Source: Gp6-AA40 sp036742665
Lineage (GTDB): Bacteria > Acidobacteriota > Vicinamibacteria > Vicinamibacterales > UBA2999
Direction: 5' to 3'
Length of the DNA: 64,000 bases
Assembly: GCA_036742665.1 (NCBI GenBank)
Contig: DAINQP010000001.1
Location: forward strand, 1-64,000
The translations under genes were made by a program, and so were the position numbers. Positions 1 through 7,118 of the stretch are shown here, in pieces. Under the pieces are notes generated by a model. The model was not told the DNA's origin. It saw nothing but the letters and a program-made list of their open reading frames with translations, and searched no databases. The stretch's first letter is position 1. The number at the start of each line of letters is the position of its first letter.

Positions 1-4
1 TTTT

Positions 5-21
5 GAGGCGGCGGGAATCGA
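5..21. repeat. Imperfect direct copy of the tmRNA 3' end
   Basis: Seventeen bases match the 3' end of the tmRNA gene (114-130) at 16 of 17 positions and in the same orientation. The tmRNA 3' end is a common integration target, so this could be an att-like remnant of an island lying to the left of the window. The match is short, and the edge of the window prevents any check for an integrase. Chance or simple local duplication remains possible. Confidence 0.3.
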
Positions 22-108
22 CCAGGTGAGGCGAGGCCGAAGGCCGAAGCCGACCTGGCTGGCTACGGCGCCGGCATACAGACCGAACGAGCGCGGCCGA
101 GTGAGGTA

Positions 109-463
109 TGGTGGAGGCGGCGGGAGTCGAACCCGCGTCCGAAAGCACGTCGTCGTGGGACTCTACATGCGTGTCCGCTTCGTGATTGTCAGGCCCGTCG
201 TGTGGAAACGGCTAAGTACCGCCAGGCCTTAGCCTCGGAAAATCTCGCGGCCACGCGCCGAGGCGCCGCGTGGCCACCAGCCTGTTTAATGGCGTTCGAC
301 CCTCAACCACCAGGCGAGGTCAAGGCGAACGTCACAGCTTAATTAAGCTGCGAGAGCGTACTGATTGTCCGCAGTTAACGGATGTTCCATCGGATTAACG
401 AGTCAATGGTGCTCGGCATGCATCCCGCAATCTCATGCCCCCGTCGAAGCCAATTTCGCCCCC
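109..463 (-). ncRNA. ssrA: tmRNA (transfer-messenger RNA)
   Basis: tmRNA rescues stalled ribosomes by adding a degradation tag. The 5' end (GGGGGC) pairs with GCCUCC just before the encoded ACCA end, giving the tRNA-like acceptor stem. A T-arm-like GGGTTCGACTCCCG motif lies next to the 3' end, and CCA is encoded at 111-109. The tag frame runs from 372 to 343: resume codon GCG, then codons giving ADNQYALAA, then TAA. The preceding TTAACT fits the usual context before a resume codon. The length of about 355 nt is normal for a one-piece tmRNA. Exact ends are inferred from acceptor pairing. Confidence 0.95.
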
Positions 464-511
464 TCAGGGTGAGTCGCCCGCGCCGGTCGCTCCCGCGGCG
501 CGGTTTCTTCT

Positions 512-540
512 ATTGTACAGACTCGATGCGCGCCCGTCCA
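512..540 (-). promoter_or_regulatory. Predicted sigma-70-type promoter of ssrA
   Basis: Reading leftward, TGGACG (540-535, 4 of 6 to the -35 consensus) is followed after 17 bp by TACAAT (517-512, 5 of 6 to the -10 consensus). Transcription would begin near 505, giving a leader of about 40 nt upstream of the mature tmRNA end, which RNase P would remove. The spacing and -10 box are good and the -35 box is moderate. It is inferred only from position and match. Confidence 0.5.
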
Positions 541-550
541 AAACGGGCGC

Positions 551-590
551 TACCAGCAGGCCGGTCAGAAAGGACCGGCCCTGCGGTAGA
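551..590. repeat. Long near-perfect hairpin (GGCCGGTC family)
   Basis: The arms CTACC.GCAGGCCGGTC and GACCGGCC.TGCGGTAG pair over about 16 bp with two single-base interruptions, around the loop AGAAAG. It lies between ssrA and treS, close to the presumed ssrA promoter. A shorter relative with the same GGCCGGT/ACCGGCC core is at 63567-63588. It resembles a REP-type dispersed repeat. A role as terminator is possible, but no U-tract follows. Confidence 0.65.
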
Positions 591-670
591 TACTGGCCCT
601 ACGAAGAAGACCCGCGTTGTGCACTTGAGCTTCGATATACCCTGACGCTTCTACACTAGTAGCCAATCGA

Positions 671-721
671 TGTCCCGCTAAGGGCGGACACTCTGACGGT
701 CCGGCTGAAGCCGGACACTAC
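671..721. repeat. Two tandem copies of the GTAGTGTCC hairpin repeat
   Basis: Two adjacent hairpins occur upstream of treS. The second is clean: GTCCGGC (699-705), loop TGAA, GCCGGAC (710-716), then ACTAC. The first (672-689) has the arms GTCC.GC and GC.GGAC followed by ACTC. Further copies of this family lie at 55391-55412, 59250-59272 and 61127-61149, with different but still paired stem bases. The remaining sequence from 464 to 756 shows no convincing gene. Confidence 0.75.
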
Positions 722-756
722 ATGCAGCGCAACCGAGGGCTGCCCGTGACGATTCG

Positions 757-2403
757 ATGCCGACGCTCAGATCAGGAGACCCGCTCTGGTACAAGGACGC
801 GGTCTTCTATCAGTTGCACGTCAAGTCGTTTGCCGACAGCAACGCGGACGGCATCGGCGACTTCCGCGGACTGACTACCAAACTCGAACACCTCGCCTCA
901 CTCGGCGTGGATTGTCTGTGGCTGCAGCCGATGTACCCCTCGCCGTTCCGTGACGATGGGTACGACATCTCGGATTACACGAACATCCATCCCAGCTACG
1001 GCACTCTGCAGGATTTCACCGAGTTCCTCGAACGGGCGCACGCCCTCGGACTGCGCGTGATCATCGAGCTGGTGCTCAATCACACCTCCGATCAGCACGT
1101 CTGGTTTCAGGAGGCGCGCAGCTCCCCTGACAATCCGCGGCGCGACTGGTACGTCTGGAGCGACACCGACGATCGCTATGGAGGCGTGCGCATCATCTTC
1201 ATCGATACGGAGCTGTCGAACTGGGCGTGGGATCCTGTGTCGAAGGCCTATTACTGGCACCGGTTCTTCAGCCATCAGCCCGATCTCAACTACGACAACC
1301 CGGCCGTACGTGAAGAGATCTGGAAGGTGATGAAGTTCTGGCTCGACCTCGGTGTCGATGGCTTCCGCGTCGACGCCGTGCCCTATCTGCTCGAGCGCGA
1401 GGGCACGTCGTGCGAGAACCTCCCCGAGACGCATGCGGTCCTCAAAGAGCTGCGTGCCAGGCTCGACGCGGCCTTCACCGGCAAGGTCCTGCTCGCCGAA
1501 GCCAACATGTGGCCCGAAGACGTGCGCCCCTACTTCGGTGACGGCGACGAGTTCCACATGTCGTTCCACTTTCCGATCATGCCGCGCATGTTCATGGCGC
1601 TGCGGCTCGAGGATCGCAAGCCCCTCATCGACATCATCGAGCGCACGCCCAACATACCGGAGCCGTGTCAGTGGGGACTGTTCCTGCGCAACCACGACGA
1701 GTTGACGCTCGAGATGGTGACCGACCTCGAACGTCAGTACATGTGGGACGAGTACGCCCAGGACCCGCGTGCGCGAATCAACCTCGGAATCCGCCGCCGC
1801 CTCGCGCCGCTGCTCGACGGTGACCGCCGGCGCATCGAGCTGATGATCGGGTTGCTGATGTCGCTTCCCGGCAGCCCGATTCTGTACTACGGCGACGAAA
1901 TCGGCATGGGCGACAACGTCTATCTCGGCGACCGCAACAGCGTGCGCACGCCGATGCAGTGGTCGAGCGGCGTCAACGCCGGCTTCTCGACTGCCGATCC
2001 TGAACGGCTCTGGCTGCCCCTTGTTCAGAACGCCGTGTTCGGATACCAGGCGATCAATGTCGAATCGCAGCAGCGCAATCCGACGTCGCTGCTCAATTGG
2101 CTGCGGCGGCTGATCGAGGTTCGCAAGCAGGCGCGCATCTTCGGACGCGCCTCGATTGAGTTCCTCAAGCCCGACAACCATCGCGTGCTGGCCTTCACGC
2201 GCACGCTGGGCCGCGAGACAATCCTCGTGGTCAGCAATCTCGCCGGCACCGCGCAGGCTGTCGATCTCGATTTGAGCCGACTGGCCGGCGCGATTCCGAT
2301 CGAGATGTTCGGCGGCAGCGTTTTCCCGCGCATCGGCACCGCCCCCTACGTCATGATGGTGGGCCCGTACGACTTCTACTGGTTCCGGCTCCGCCGGCTG
2401 TAG
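757..2403 (+). CDS. treS: Trehalose synthase (maltose alpha-D-glucosyltransferase)
   Basis: This cytoplasmic GH13 enzyme interconverts maltose and trehalose. The (beta/alpha)8 barrel regions are all visible: ELVLNHTSDQH near 104-114, DGFRVDAVP at 201-209 with nucleophile D206, LLAEANMWPED with acid/base E248, and RNHDEL with D314. The early VFYQLHVKSFADSNADGIGD is typical of TreS. The length of 548 residues fits stand-alone TreS without a fused maltokinase. It starts at ATG with only a weak upstream ribosome site. A glycosyltransferase begins 8 nt after its stop, so the two are probably cotranscribed. With the MscS-like protein and MalQ downstream, the context suggests trehalose and glucan turnover under osmotic stress. 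Confidence 0.95.
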   Translation: MPTLRSGDPLWYKDAVFYQLHVKSFADSNADGIGDFRGLTTKLEHLASLGVDCLWLQPMYPSPFRDDGYDISDYTNIHPSYGTLQDFTEFLERAHALGLRVIIELVLNHTSDQHVWFQEARSSPDNPRRDWYVWSDTDDRYGGVRIIFIDTELSNWAWDPVSKAYYWHRFFSHQPDLNYDNPAVREEIWKVMKFWLDLGVDGFRVDAVPYLLEREGTSCENLPETHAVLKELRARLDAAFTGKVLLAEANMWPEDVRPYFGDGDEFHMSFHFPIMPRMFMALRLEDRKPLIDIIERTPNIPEPCQWGLFLRNHDELTLEMVTDLERQYMWDEYAQDPRARINLGIRRRLAPLLDGDRRRIELMIGLLMSLPGSPILYYGDEIGMGDNVYLGDRNSVRTPMQWSSGVNAGFSTADPERLWLPLVQNAVFGYQAINVESQQRNPTSLLNWLRRLIEVRKQARIFGRASIEFLKPDNHRVLAFTRTLGRETILVVSNLAGTAQAVDLDLSRLAGAIPIEMFGGSVFPRIGTAPYVMMVGPYDFYWFRLRRL

Positions 2404-2411
2404 AGAGACCT

Positions 2412-3680
2412 GTGGAGACTGACAGCACACTCCCCGACGCATTGCTCCGCCAGCTGATTGCGGTCGGCCAGGTTGACGTGCTCGTCGGACTCCCGACGCT
2501 GAACAACGCGGCCACGATCACTGACGTCGTCCGCGCGGTGCACGTCGCGTTCACGCGCGACTTCCCGAGGCTTCGAACCGTGATGTTCAATTCCGACGGC
2601 GGCTCGACGGACGGCACGCCGGATCTGATTCGGGAAGCGAGGTTCACGGAGGCCGACCGCGTACAGACGTCGCATCCGCTGCGCACGCTCCATCGCGTGC
2701 TCGCACCGTATCACGGCTTGCCTGGCAAGCACACCGCATTGCGCACGATCCTGGCCGCCGCTGAGCTCACGCAAGCGAAAGCGCTCATCGTCATCGATCC
2801 GGCGGGGCCATCGACATCGCCAGAGCGAGTCACTGAGCTGATTGCGCCTGTCGCACGCGGCGATGTGGAGTTCCTGGCGCCGCGCCACCGCCGGCATCCG
2901 CGTGACGGTGTCCTCATCACGCAGCTCGTGCGGCCACTGGTTCGCGCCCTCTATGCCGTTGGACTCGACGAACCCCTCGGTGCGGAGTTCGGCTGCTCTG
3001 GCCGATTCGCCTCACATTGTCTGGAGCAGGACATCTGGGATCACGAGTCGGCGCGCTTCGCGATTGACCTGTGGCTACGCACGGAGGCAGCGGCCGAACG
3101 TTTTCCCATTGGACAGATCTGGCGGCCGATGGCCACTCCCGCCGGCAGCCGTGCAACGCTACGCGACGTCGTGCACCAGGTGGTGCTGGCGGTGATCGAA
3201 AGCCTGCGCGCGCACGAATCGTTCTGGCGCAACGCGAACGCGATCTCCGAGCTGCGCAGCTGGGGCACAGACCCCGCTGTCATACCCGATATCACGCCCT
3301 GGGATTACCAGGCGCTCGCCGATCAGGCCCGCCGAGACATCGTCGAGATCACTCCGCTTCTCGAGGATGTCCTCGATCCAGGCTTGTTTATCAGAGTCAT
3401 GGACAACACCAACGGTGCGGGACCGCGACTCGACGACGAGTTATGGGTACGGACGGTGTACGGATTTGCGACCGCGATCCAGCACGGACGTGCGGCCCTC
3501 GACCACATGGCCGACATGTTCGTCCCGCTCTACATGTGGCGCGCCGCCGCGTTCATGTCGGATACGGCGCCGGAGCCGCCGTCGGCCGTGCAGGCCCGAC
3601 TCGATGCGCTATGCGACATGTTTCAGCGGTTGAAGCCAACGCTCGTCGCCACGTGGTCCAACCCGGGAGGCATTGCATGA
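2412..3680 (+). CDS. GT-A fold glycosyltransferase, glucosylglycerate-synthase-like
   Basis: The protein transfers a sugar from a nucleotide sugar, probably in the cytoplasm. An N-terminal GT-A core is shown by VGLPTLNNAATI (25-36) and NSDGGSTDGTP (60-70), the nucleotide-binding region of GT2/GT81-type enzymes. The usual DxD appears changed to DPAG near residue 127. The middle part, with LVRPLVRALYAVGLDEPLG and a GCSGR motif, resembles glucosylglycerate and mannosylglycerate synthase relatives, which make compatible solutes. That substrate assignment is inference. The start is GTG with GAGAGA just upstream, 8 nt after treS. An MscS-like gene follows. Alternative: a cell-envelope GT2 enzyme. 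Confidence 0.75.
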   Translation: METDSTLPDALLRQLIAVGQVDVLVGLPTLNNAATITDVVRAVHVAFTRDFPRLRTVMFNSDGGSTDGTPDLIREARFTEADRVQTSHPLRTLHRVLAPYHGLPGKHTALRTILAAAELTQAKALIVIDPAGPSTSPERVTELIAPVARGDVEFLAPRHRRHPRDGVLITQLVRPLVRALYAVGLDEPLGAEFGCSGRFASHCLEQDIWDHESARFAIDLWLRTEAAAERFPIGQIWRPMATPAGSRATLRDVVHQVVLAVIESLRAHESFWRNANAISELRSWGTDPAVIPDITPWDYQALADQARRDIVEITPLLEDVLDPGLFIRVMDNTNGAGPRLDDELWVRTVYGFATAIQHGRAALDHMADMFVPLYMWRAAAFMSDTAPEPPSAVQARLDALCDMFQRLKPTLVATWSNPGGIA

Positions 3681-3707
3681 TGACGTCCCAACAGAGCCTC
3701 CCGGGTC

Positions 3708-3752
3708 GGCGCTATCGTTTGCCGCGCTTCGCGCGGCCAGGACCACGATGCG
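3708..3752. repeat. Hairpin repeat with CGCGC-GAA-GCGCG core (copy 1)
   Basis: The stem GCCGCGC (3721-3727), loop TTC and GCGCGGC (3731-3737) sit in the gap between the glycosyltransferase and the MscS-like gene. The reverse complement aligns, over about 44 bases and with most positions identical, to 51815-51857, whose stem is GGCGCGC/GCGCGCC. The two stems differ by a compensated C-G to G-C swap. Shared flanks include CCGCAT, GGTCCT and GATA. Confidence 0.65.
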
Positions 3753-3815
3753 GTAGAAGGACCGAGTCTGAAATGGGCGTTTCGGGCCGCATCGCGGTCC
3801 GGGTGTGAGGTCACG

Positions 3816-4517
3816 ATGATTCAGGAAATCGCCGATGCACTCGTGCAGTCGTGGCGTAATTTCGCCTCGGCGTTCGTACTGTTCGTGCCGCGACTCGTCG
3901 CGGCCACGATCATCTTTGCCGGTGGCTTCCTGATCGCGCTGCTGGTCCGGCGCGCGATACAGCGCGCCCTGGACTGGATGAATTTCGATCGCTTGACGCT
4001 GCGCAGCGGCGCCAGCGAGATGCTGCGGCTGGCCGACATGCCGCCCGCAGACGTCCTCATCGCGAAGATCGTTTTCTGGATCGTCTGGATCGGGTTCATC
4101 GTGTCGGCCGTGGACACGTTGCAACTGGCGCCGTTCCAGGGATTGGTCGAGGAATTCTTCCGCTTCGTCCCGCGCTTCCTCGTCGCACTGCTGGTGCTGT
4201 CGATCGGGTTCCTGGTCGCCAACTTTCTGTGGCGCGCAACGCTGCTCGCCTCGGTCAACGCCGGACTCCCAGGTGCACGGCTGCTGAGCGGGTCGCTGCG
4301 TGTGCTGGTCATTGCAATCGGTGTGGTGATGGCTCTCGAGCAAGTGGGGCTGGCGACGTCGGTCGTCCTGGCCGCCTTTGCCATCACGTTTGGCGCGTTG
4401 ATGCTCGGCCTGGCCATCGCTTTCGGGCTTGGTGGTCGTGACGCGGCAAGGTCGCTGATCGAAGAACAACTCCGCGCCAAACGGGATCGCGAATCCGACG
4501 CGGCGCCGCATCTCTAA
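3816..4517 (+). CDS. Small MscS-like / TM-helix-repeat membrane protein
   Basis: This is an inner-membrane protein of 233 residues with hydrophobic segments near 20-44, 82-104, 117-140, 160-178 and 180-204. The last helix, FGALMLGLAIAFGLGGRDAA, resembles the pore-lining TM3 of MscS, and the LRVLVIAIGVVMALEQVGL pattern recurs in 'conserved TM helix' proteins. It is short and lacks the large cytoplasmic beta domain of full MscS, so channel activity is inferred rather than shown. Its place between compatible-solute-type genes and malQ suits a role in osmotic downshift. malQ starts 4 nt after its stop, so the two are probably cotranscribed. Confidence 0.75.
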   Translation: MIQEIADALVQSWRNFASAFVLFVPRLVAATIIFAGGFLIALLVRRAIQRALDWMNFDRLTLRSGASEMLRLADMPPADVLIAKIVFWIVWIGFIVSAVDTLQLAPFQGLVEEFFRFVPRFLVALLVLSIGFLVANFLWRATLLASVNAGLPGARLLSGSLRVLVIAIGVVMALEQVGLATSVVLAAFAITFGALMLGLAIAFGLGGRDAARSLIEEQLRAKRDRESDAAPHL

Positions 4518-4521
4518 CTCT

Positions 4522-6114
4522 ATGGCGTTCCGGCGTTCGAGCGGCGTTCTGCTTCACCCGACCTCACTGCCGGGCGGCTATGGGATCGGCGACCTCGGTC
4601 CCGCCGCACTTGACTTCGTCGATCTGCTCGCGGCGGGCAAGCAGCGGCTGTGGCAAGTGCTGCCGCTTGGTCCGACCGGCTACGGCGATTCGCCGTATCA
4701 ATGCTTCTCCGCGTTTGCCGGCAACCCGCTCTTGATCAGTCCTGACCGCCTTGTCGACGACGGTCTCCTCACCCCAGACGATATAGTGGCCGCCGATATA
4801 GGGGCCGGCGTGAGGCGGCCCGGTAACGCGGTGGACTTCCCTGCCGTGATCGCGCACCGCGAAGCGCTCTGGCCACGTGTCCTCGAGCGATTCGACGCGT
4901 CTGGTGCAACTCCCATGCACGAGCGCTTTGATCGCTTCTGTCTGACCCAGGCGAACTGGTTGAACGACTACGCGCTGTTCATGGCGGTCAAGAGTGCCCA
5001 CGGACAAGCGCCGTGGACATCGTGGCAGCCAGATATTGCCCGTCGTGAACCCGACGCCATTGCGCGATGGACCGATCGCTGCGCGCGCGAGATCCGTCAA
5101 CACCAACTGACCCAATTTCTTTTCTTCGAGCACTGGCAACGTGTCCGCGATGCCTGCCACGCGCGGTCGATTCAGATCATGGGCGACCTGCCGATCTTCG
5201 TCGCACACGACAGCGCCGACGTCTGGAGTCGCCAAAAGCTGTTTCGGCTCGATCCCGATGGCAATCCCGAGGTCGTCGCCGGTGTGCCGCCTGATTATTT
5301 CAGTGCCACCGGCCAACTGTGGGGCAACCCTCACTACCGGTGGGAGGAACTCGCACGCACCGGATACGCGTGGTGGATCGAACGCTTCCGTGCGCTGCTG
5401 ACGATGGTCGACGCGATCAGGATCGATCACTTCCGTGGATTCGACGCGTCGTGGGAAGTGCCCGCCGGATCACCAACCGCTATCAACGGCAAGTGGGTGA
5501 AGGGGCCAGGGGCAGCGCTCTTCGAAGCGGTGCGTTCGGTCTTGACGCTCGAGCAGCTGCCATTCGTCGCGGAAAATCTCGGCGTGATCACTCCGTCCGT
5601 GGAAGCGCTGCGCCGTCAGTTCGATCTGCCGGGGATGGCGATCCTGCAGTTCGCATTCGGCACCGATCCACAGGCGCCGGACTTCCGGCCGCACAACTAC
5701 GAGCGCAATCTTGTCGTGTATACGGGCACGCACGACAACGACACGACGGTCGGATGGTGGACGGGTGAAGCGGGTCACAGCACGCGGACCGATGCAGTCA
5801 TTCGTGAGGAGCGCGATTACGTCAACCGATATCTCGCTCTCGTCGAGCGCCCCTTCGAGCGGGATACGGGTAAGGCCTTCGACGACGCTCAGGGCAGGCC
5901 GGTTCACTGGGAGTTCATTCGCGCGGTGATGGCGTCAGTCGCGAACACGGCGATGGTGCCTGTGCAAGACCTGCTTGGGCTGGGAAGTGATGCCCGTATG
6001 AACCGCCCCGGCGTGGCCAGCGGGAACTGGCGATGGCGGCTCACGCCGGGGCAATTGACGCAGGATCTGATGGGACGCCTCGGCGACCTCGCCGAGACCT
6101 ACGAACGAGTGTAG
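4522..6114 (+). CDS. malQ: 4-alpha-glucanotransferase (amylomaltase)
   Basis: MalQ is a cytoplasmic GH77 disproportionating enzyme that transfers alpha-1,4-glucan segments between maltodextrins and releases glucose. Family landmarks are the opening SSGVLLHPTSLPG, WQVLPLGPTGYGDSPYQ near 44-60, IDHFRGF with nucleophile D302, VAENLGVITPSV with acid/base E351, and GTHDNDT with D405. The length of 530 residues is usual for bacterial MalQ. A 20-25-residue insertion around ALVERPFERDTGKAFDDA is encoded by a REP-like repeat (5843-5900). The start is ATG, 4 nt after the preceding gene. Maltose it handles could feed or drain TreS. Confidence 0.95.
   Translation: MAFRRSSGVLLHPTSLPGGYGIGDLGPAALDFVDLLAAGKQRLWQVLPLGPTGYGDSPYQCFSAFAGNPLLISPDRLVDDGLLTPDDIVAADIGAGVRRPGNAVDFPAVIAHREALWPRVLERFDASGATPMHERFDRFCLTQANWLNDYALFMAVKSAHGQAPWTSWQPDIARREPDAIARWTDRCAREIRQHQLTQFLFFEHWQRVRDACHARSIQIMGDLPIFVAHDSADVWSRQKLFRLDPDGNPEVVAGVPPDYFSATGQLWGNPHYRWEELARTGYAWWIERFRALLTMVDAIRIDHFRGFDASWEVPAGSPTAINGKWVKGPGAALFEAVRSVLTLEQLPFVAENLGVITPSVEALRRQFDLPGMAILQFAFGTDPQAPDFRPHNYERNLVVYTGTHDNDTTVGWWTGEAGHSTRTDAVIREERDYVNRYLALVERPFERDTGKAFDDAQGRPVHWEFIRAVMASVANTAMVPVQDLLGLGSDARMNRPGVASGNWRWRLTPGQLTQDLMGRLGDLAETYERV
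5843..5900. repeat. REP-like element inside malQ
   Basis: The segment carries two half-palindromes: GCGCCCCTTCGAGCGGG and CCTTCGACGACGCTCAGGG. The second belongs to the widespread CCTTCGAC...GCTCAGGG class, which also appears at 31604-31626 and 40456-40489 in this window. It is read in frame in malQ and adds a charged loop before the conserved VHWEFIRAVMASVAN stretch. That it arose by insertion is an inference from the extra residues. Confidence 0.6.
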
Positions 6115-6127
6115 GGGTTCGCCCTAC
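6111..6127. terminator. Bidirectional hairpin between convergent genes
   Basis: GTAGGG (6111-6116) pairs with CCCTAC (6122-6127) around the loop GTTCG. It begins inside the malQ stop codon and overlaps the stop codon of the convergent small membrane protein gene. On the plus strand it is followed by GACGGTTCTTTTTG, a modest T-run, so a terminator for malQ is plausible. Confidence 0.6.
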
Positions 6128-6297
6128 GACGGTTCTTTTTGTCTCGTCTTAACAATGCCACCCATCACGCCGATACCGAGAATGACCAGTGCGCCGGCGA
6201 TGATCCAGACCTGACTGATACCCAGGCGTGACGCACCATAGGCAAGGCCTGCCACAACGAGCAGCGTACCGATCAGGTAAACGAGAAAGTTAGTCAT
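6124..6297 (-). CDS. Small two-helix membrane protein
   Basis: The predicted protein has 57 residues with two hydrophobic helices: FLVYLIGTLLVVAGLAYGA near 3-21 and VWIIAGALVILGIGVMGGI near 28-46. It ends in a short basic/acidic tail. ATG at 6297 is preferred over a longer frame because GGAG lies 9 nt upstream. No function is recognised. Such small proteins are common in this lineage next to unrelated genes. It is convergent with malQ and divergent from the next gene. Confidence 0.7.
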   Translation of the reverse strand: MTNFLVYLIGTLLVVAGLAYGASRLGISQVWIIAGALVILGIGVMGGIVKTRQKEPS

Positions 6298-6410
6298 GCT
6301 AGAGCACTCCCACGGCTGAAAGTGCAAGAGCGCGGCCATTTTGGCTGAGTAGATCCCCGATCAACGGCAGAGTCATCTCGCGATCACAATGATATATAAG
6401 AGTCGCGCCG

Positions 6411-7058
6411 ATGCGACTCGTCTTCGAACAGATCCGGTCAGGCGGCGACCGCAACTTCGGCTACCTGCTCGGCGATCGCGAAGCACGGGCTGCGGTGCTC
6501 ATCGATCCCTCGTACTCGCCAGAGGCCTTCGTCGAGCGGGCCCGGGCCCAATCGCTCGCAGTGACTCACGTCATCAACACGCACAGCCATCCGGATCATA
6601 CGAACGGCAACGAGCGGGCATTGGCGTTGACAGGCGCTGCTTTCGCCGCCCACCCCATGATGCAGCCGACCGTTCGCCTCGAGGATGGAGCCACGCTGGG
6701 CGTTGGCGAACTGCGCCTCACTGCCCATCACGTGCCAGGTCACTGCTCTGACCATCTCGTTCTTTACGAATCAGTTCACCGCCTGCTCATCACCGGTGAC
6801 CTTCTGTTCGTCGGCAAAGTCGGCGGCACGCAGCACGACGCTGATGCGCGGACCGAATGGCGCAGTCTGCAGCGCCTGCTGACACTGGTGCCGGACGAAA
6901 CGACGGTCTGGCCCGGGCACGACTACGGTGTCCGGCCAAGCTCGACGATCGGTGTGGAGAAGCAGACCAACCCATTTCTACTGTGCGCCGACGAAGCGGC
7001 GTTCCTGCGGTTGAAGGCTGAGTGGCCGCAGGTGAAACAGCGTCTTGGTCTGAAGTGA
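6411..7058 (+). CDS. MBL-fold metallo-hydrolase (glyoxalase II / persulfide dioxygenase-like)
   Basis: This is a soluble metallo-beta-lactamase-fold protein of 215 residues. The metal-binding signature THSHPDH gives H58, H60, D62 and H63. Further ligands are H111 in HVPGHCSDH, the aspartate of LLITGDLLF and the histidine of WPGHDYG. The pattern PGHCSDHLVLY with GDLLFVGKVGGTQ is closest to hydroxyacylglutathione hydrolase and ETHE1-type persulfide dioxygenases. The substrate, a thioester or a persulfide, cannot be decided here. AAGAG lies 8 nt upstream of the ATG, and the A/T-rich GATATATAAG just before it may be a -10 element close to the start. Confidence 0.88.
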   Translation: MRLVFEQIRSGGDRNFGYLLGDREARAAVLIDPSYSPEAFVERARAQSLAVTHVINTHSHPDHTNGNERALALTGAAFAAHPMMQPTVRLEDGATLGVGELRLTAHHVPGHCSDHLVLYESVHRLLITGDLLFVGKVGGTQHDADARTEWRSLQRLLTLVPDETTVWPGHDYGVRPSSTIGVEKQTNPFLLCADEAAFLRLKAEWPQVKQRLGLK

Positions 7059-7118
7059 AGCGTGAACGCGTCGAATTCGGTTTACGATCTCTGACTGGTG
7101 ATCGCCGATCCACAGGTC

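Noticed and set aside
898..2442. Long open frame antisense to treS
   Set aside because: It is a GC-rich shadow of treS: composition is Arg/Ala/His-rich, no motifs, and treS has complete GH13 catalytic residues.
3071..3808. Plus-strand frame overlapping the glycosyltransferase end
   Set aside because: Its residues are Arg/Pro/His-rich and out of frame with a gene showing clear GT-A motifs.
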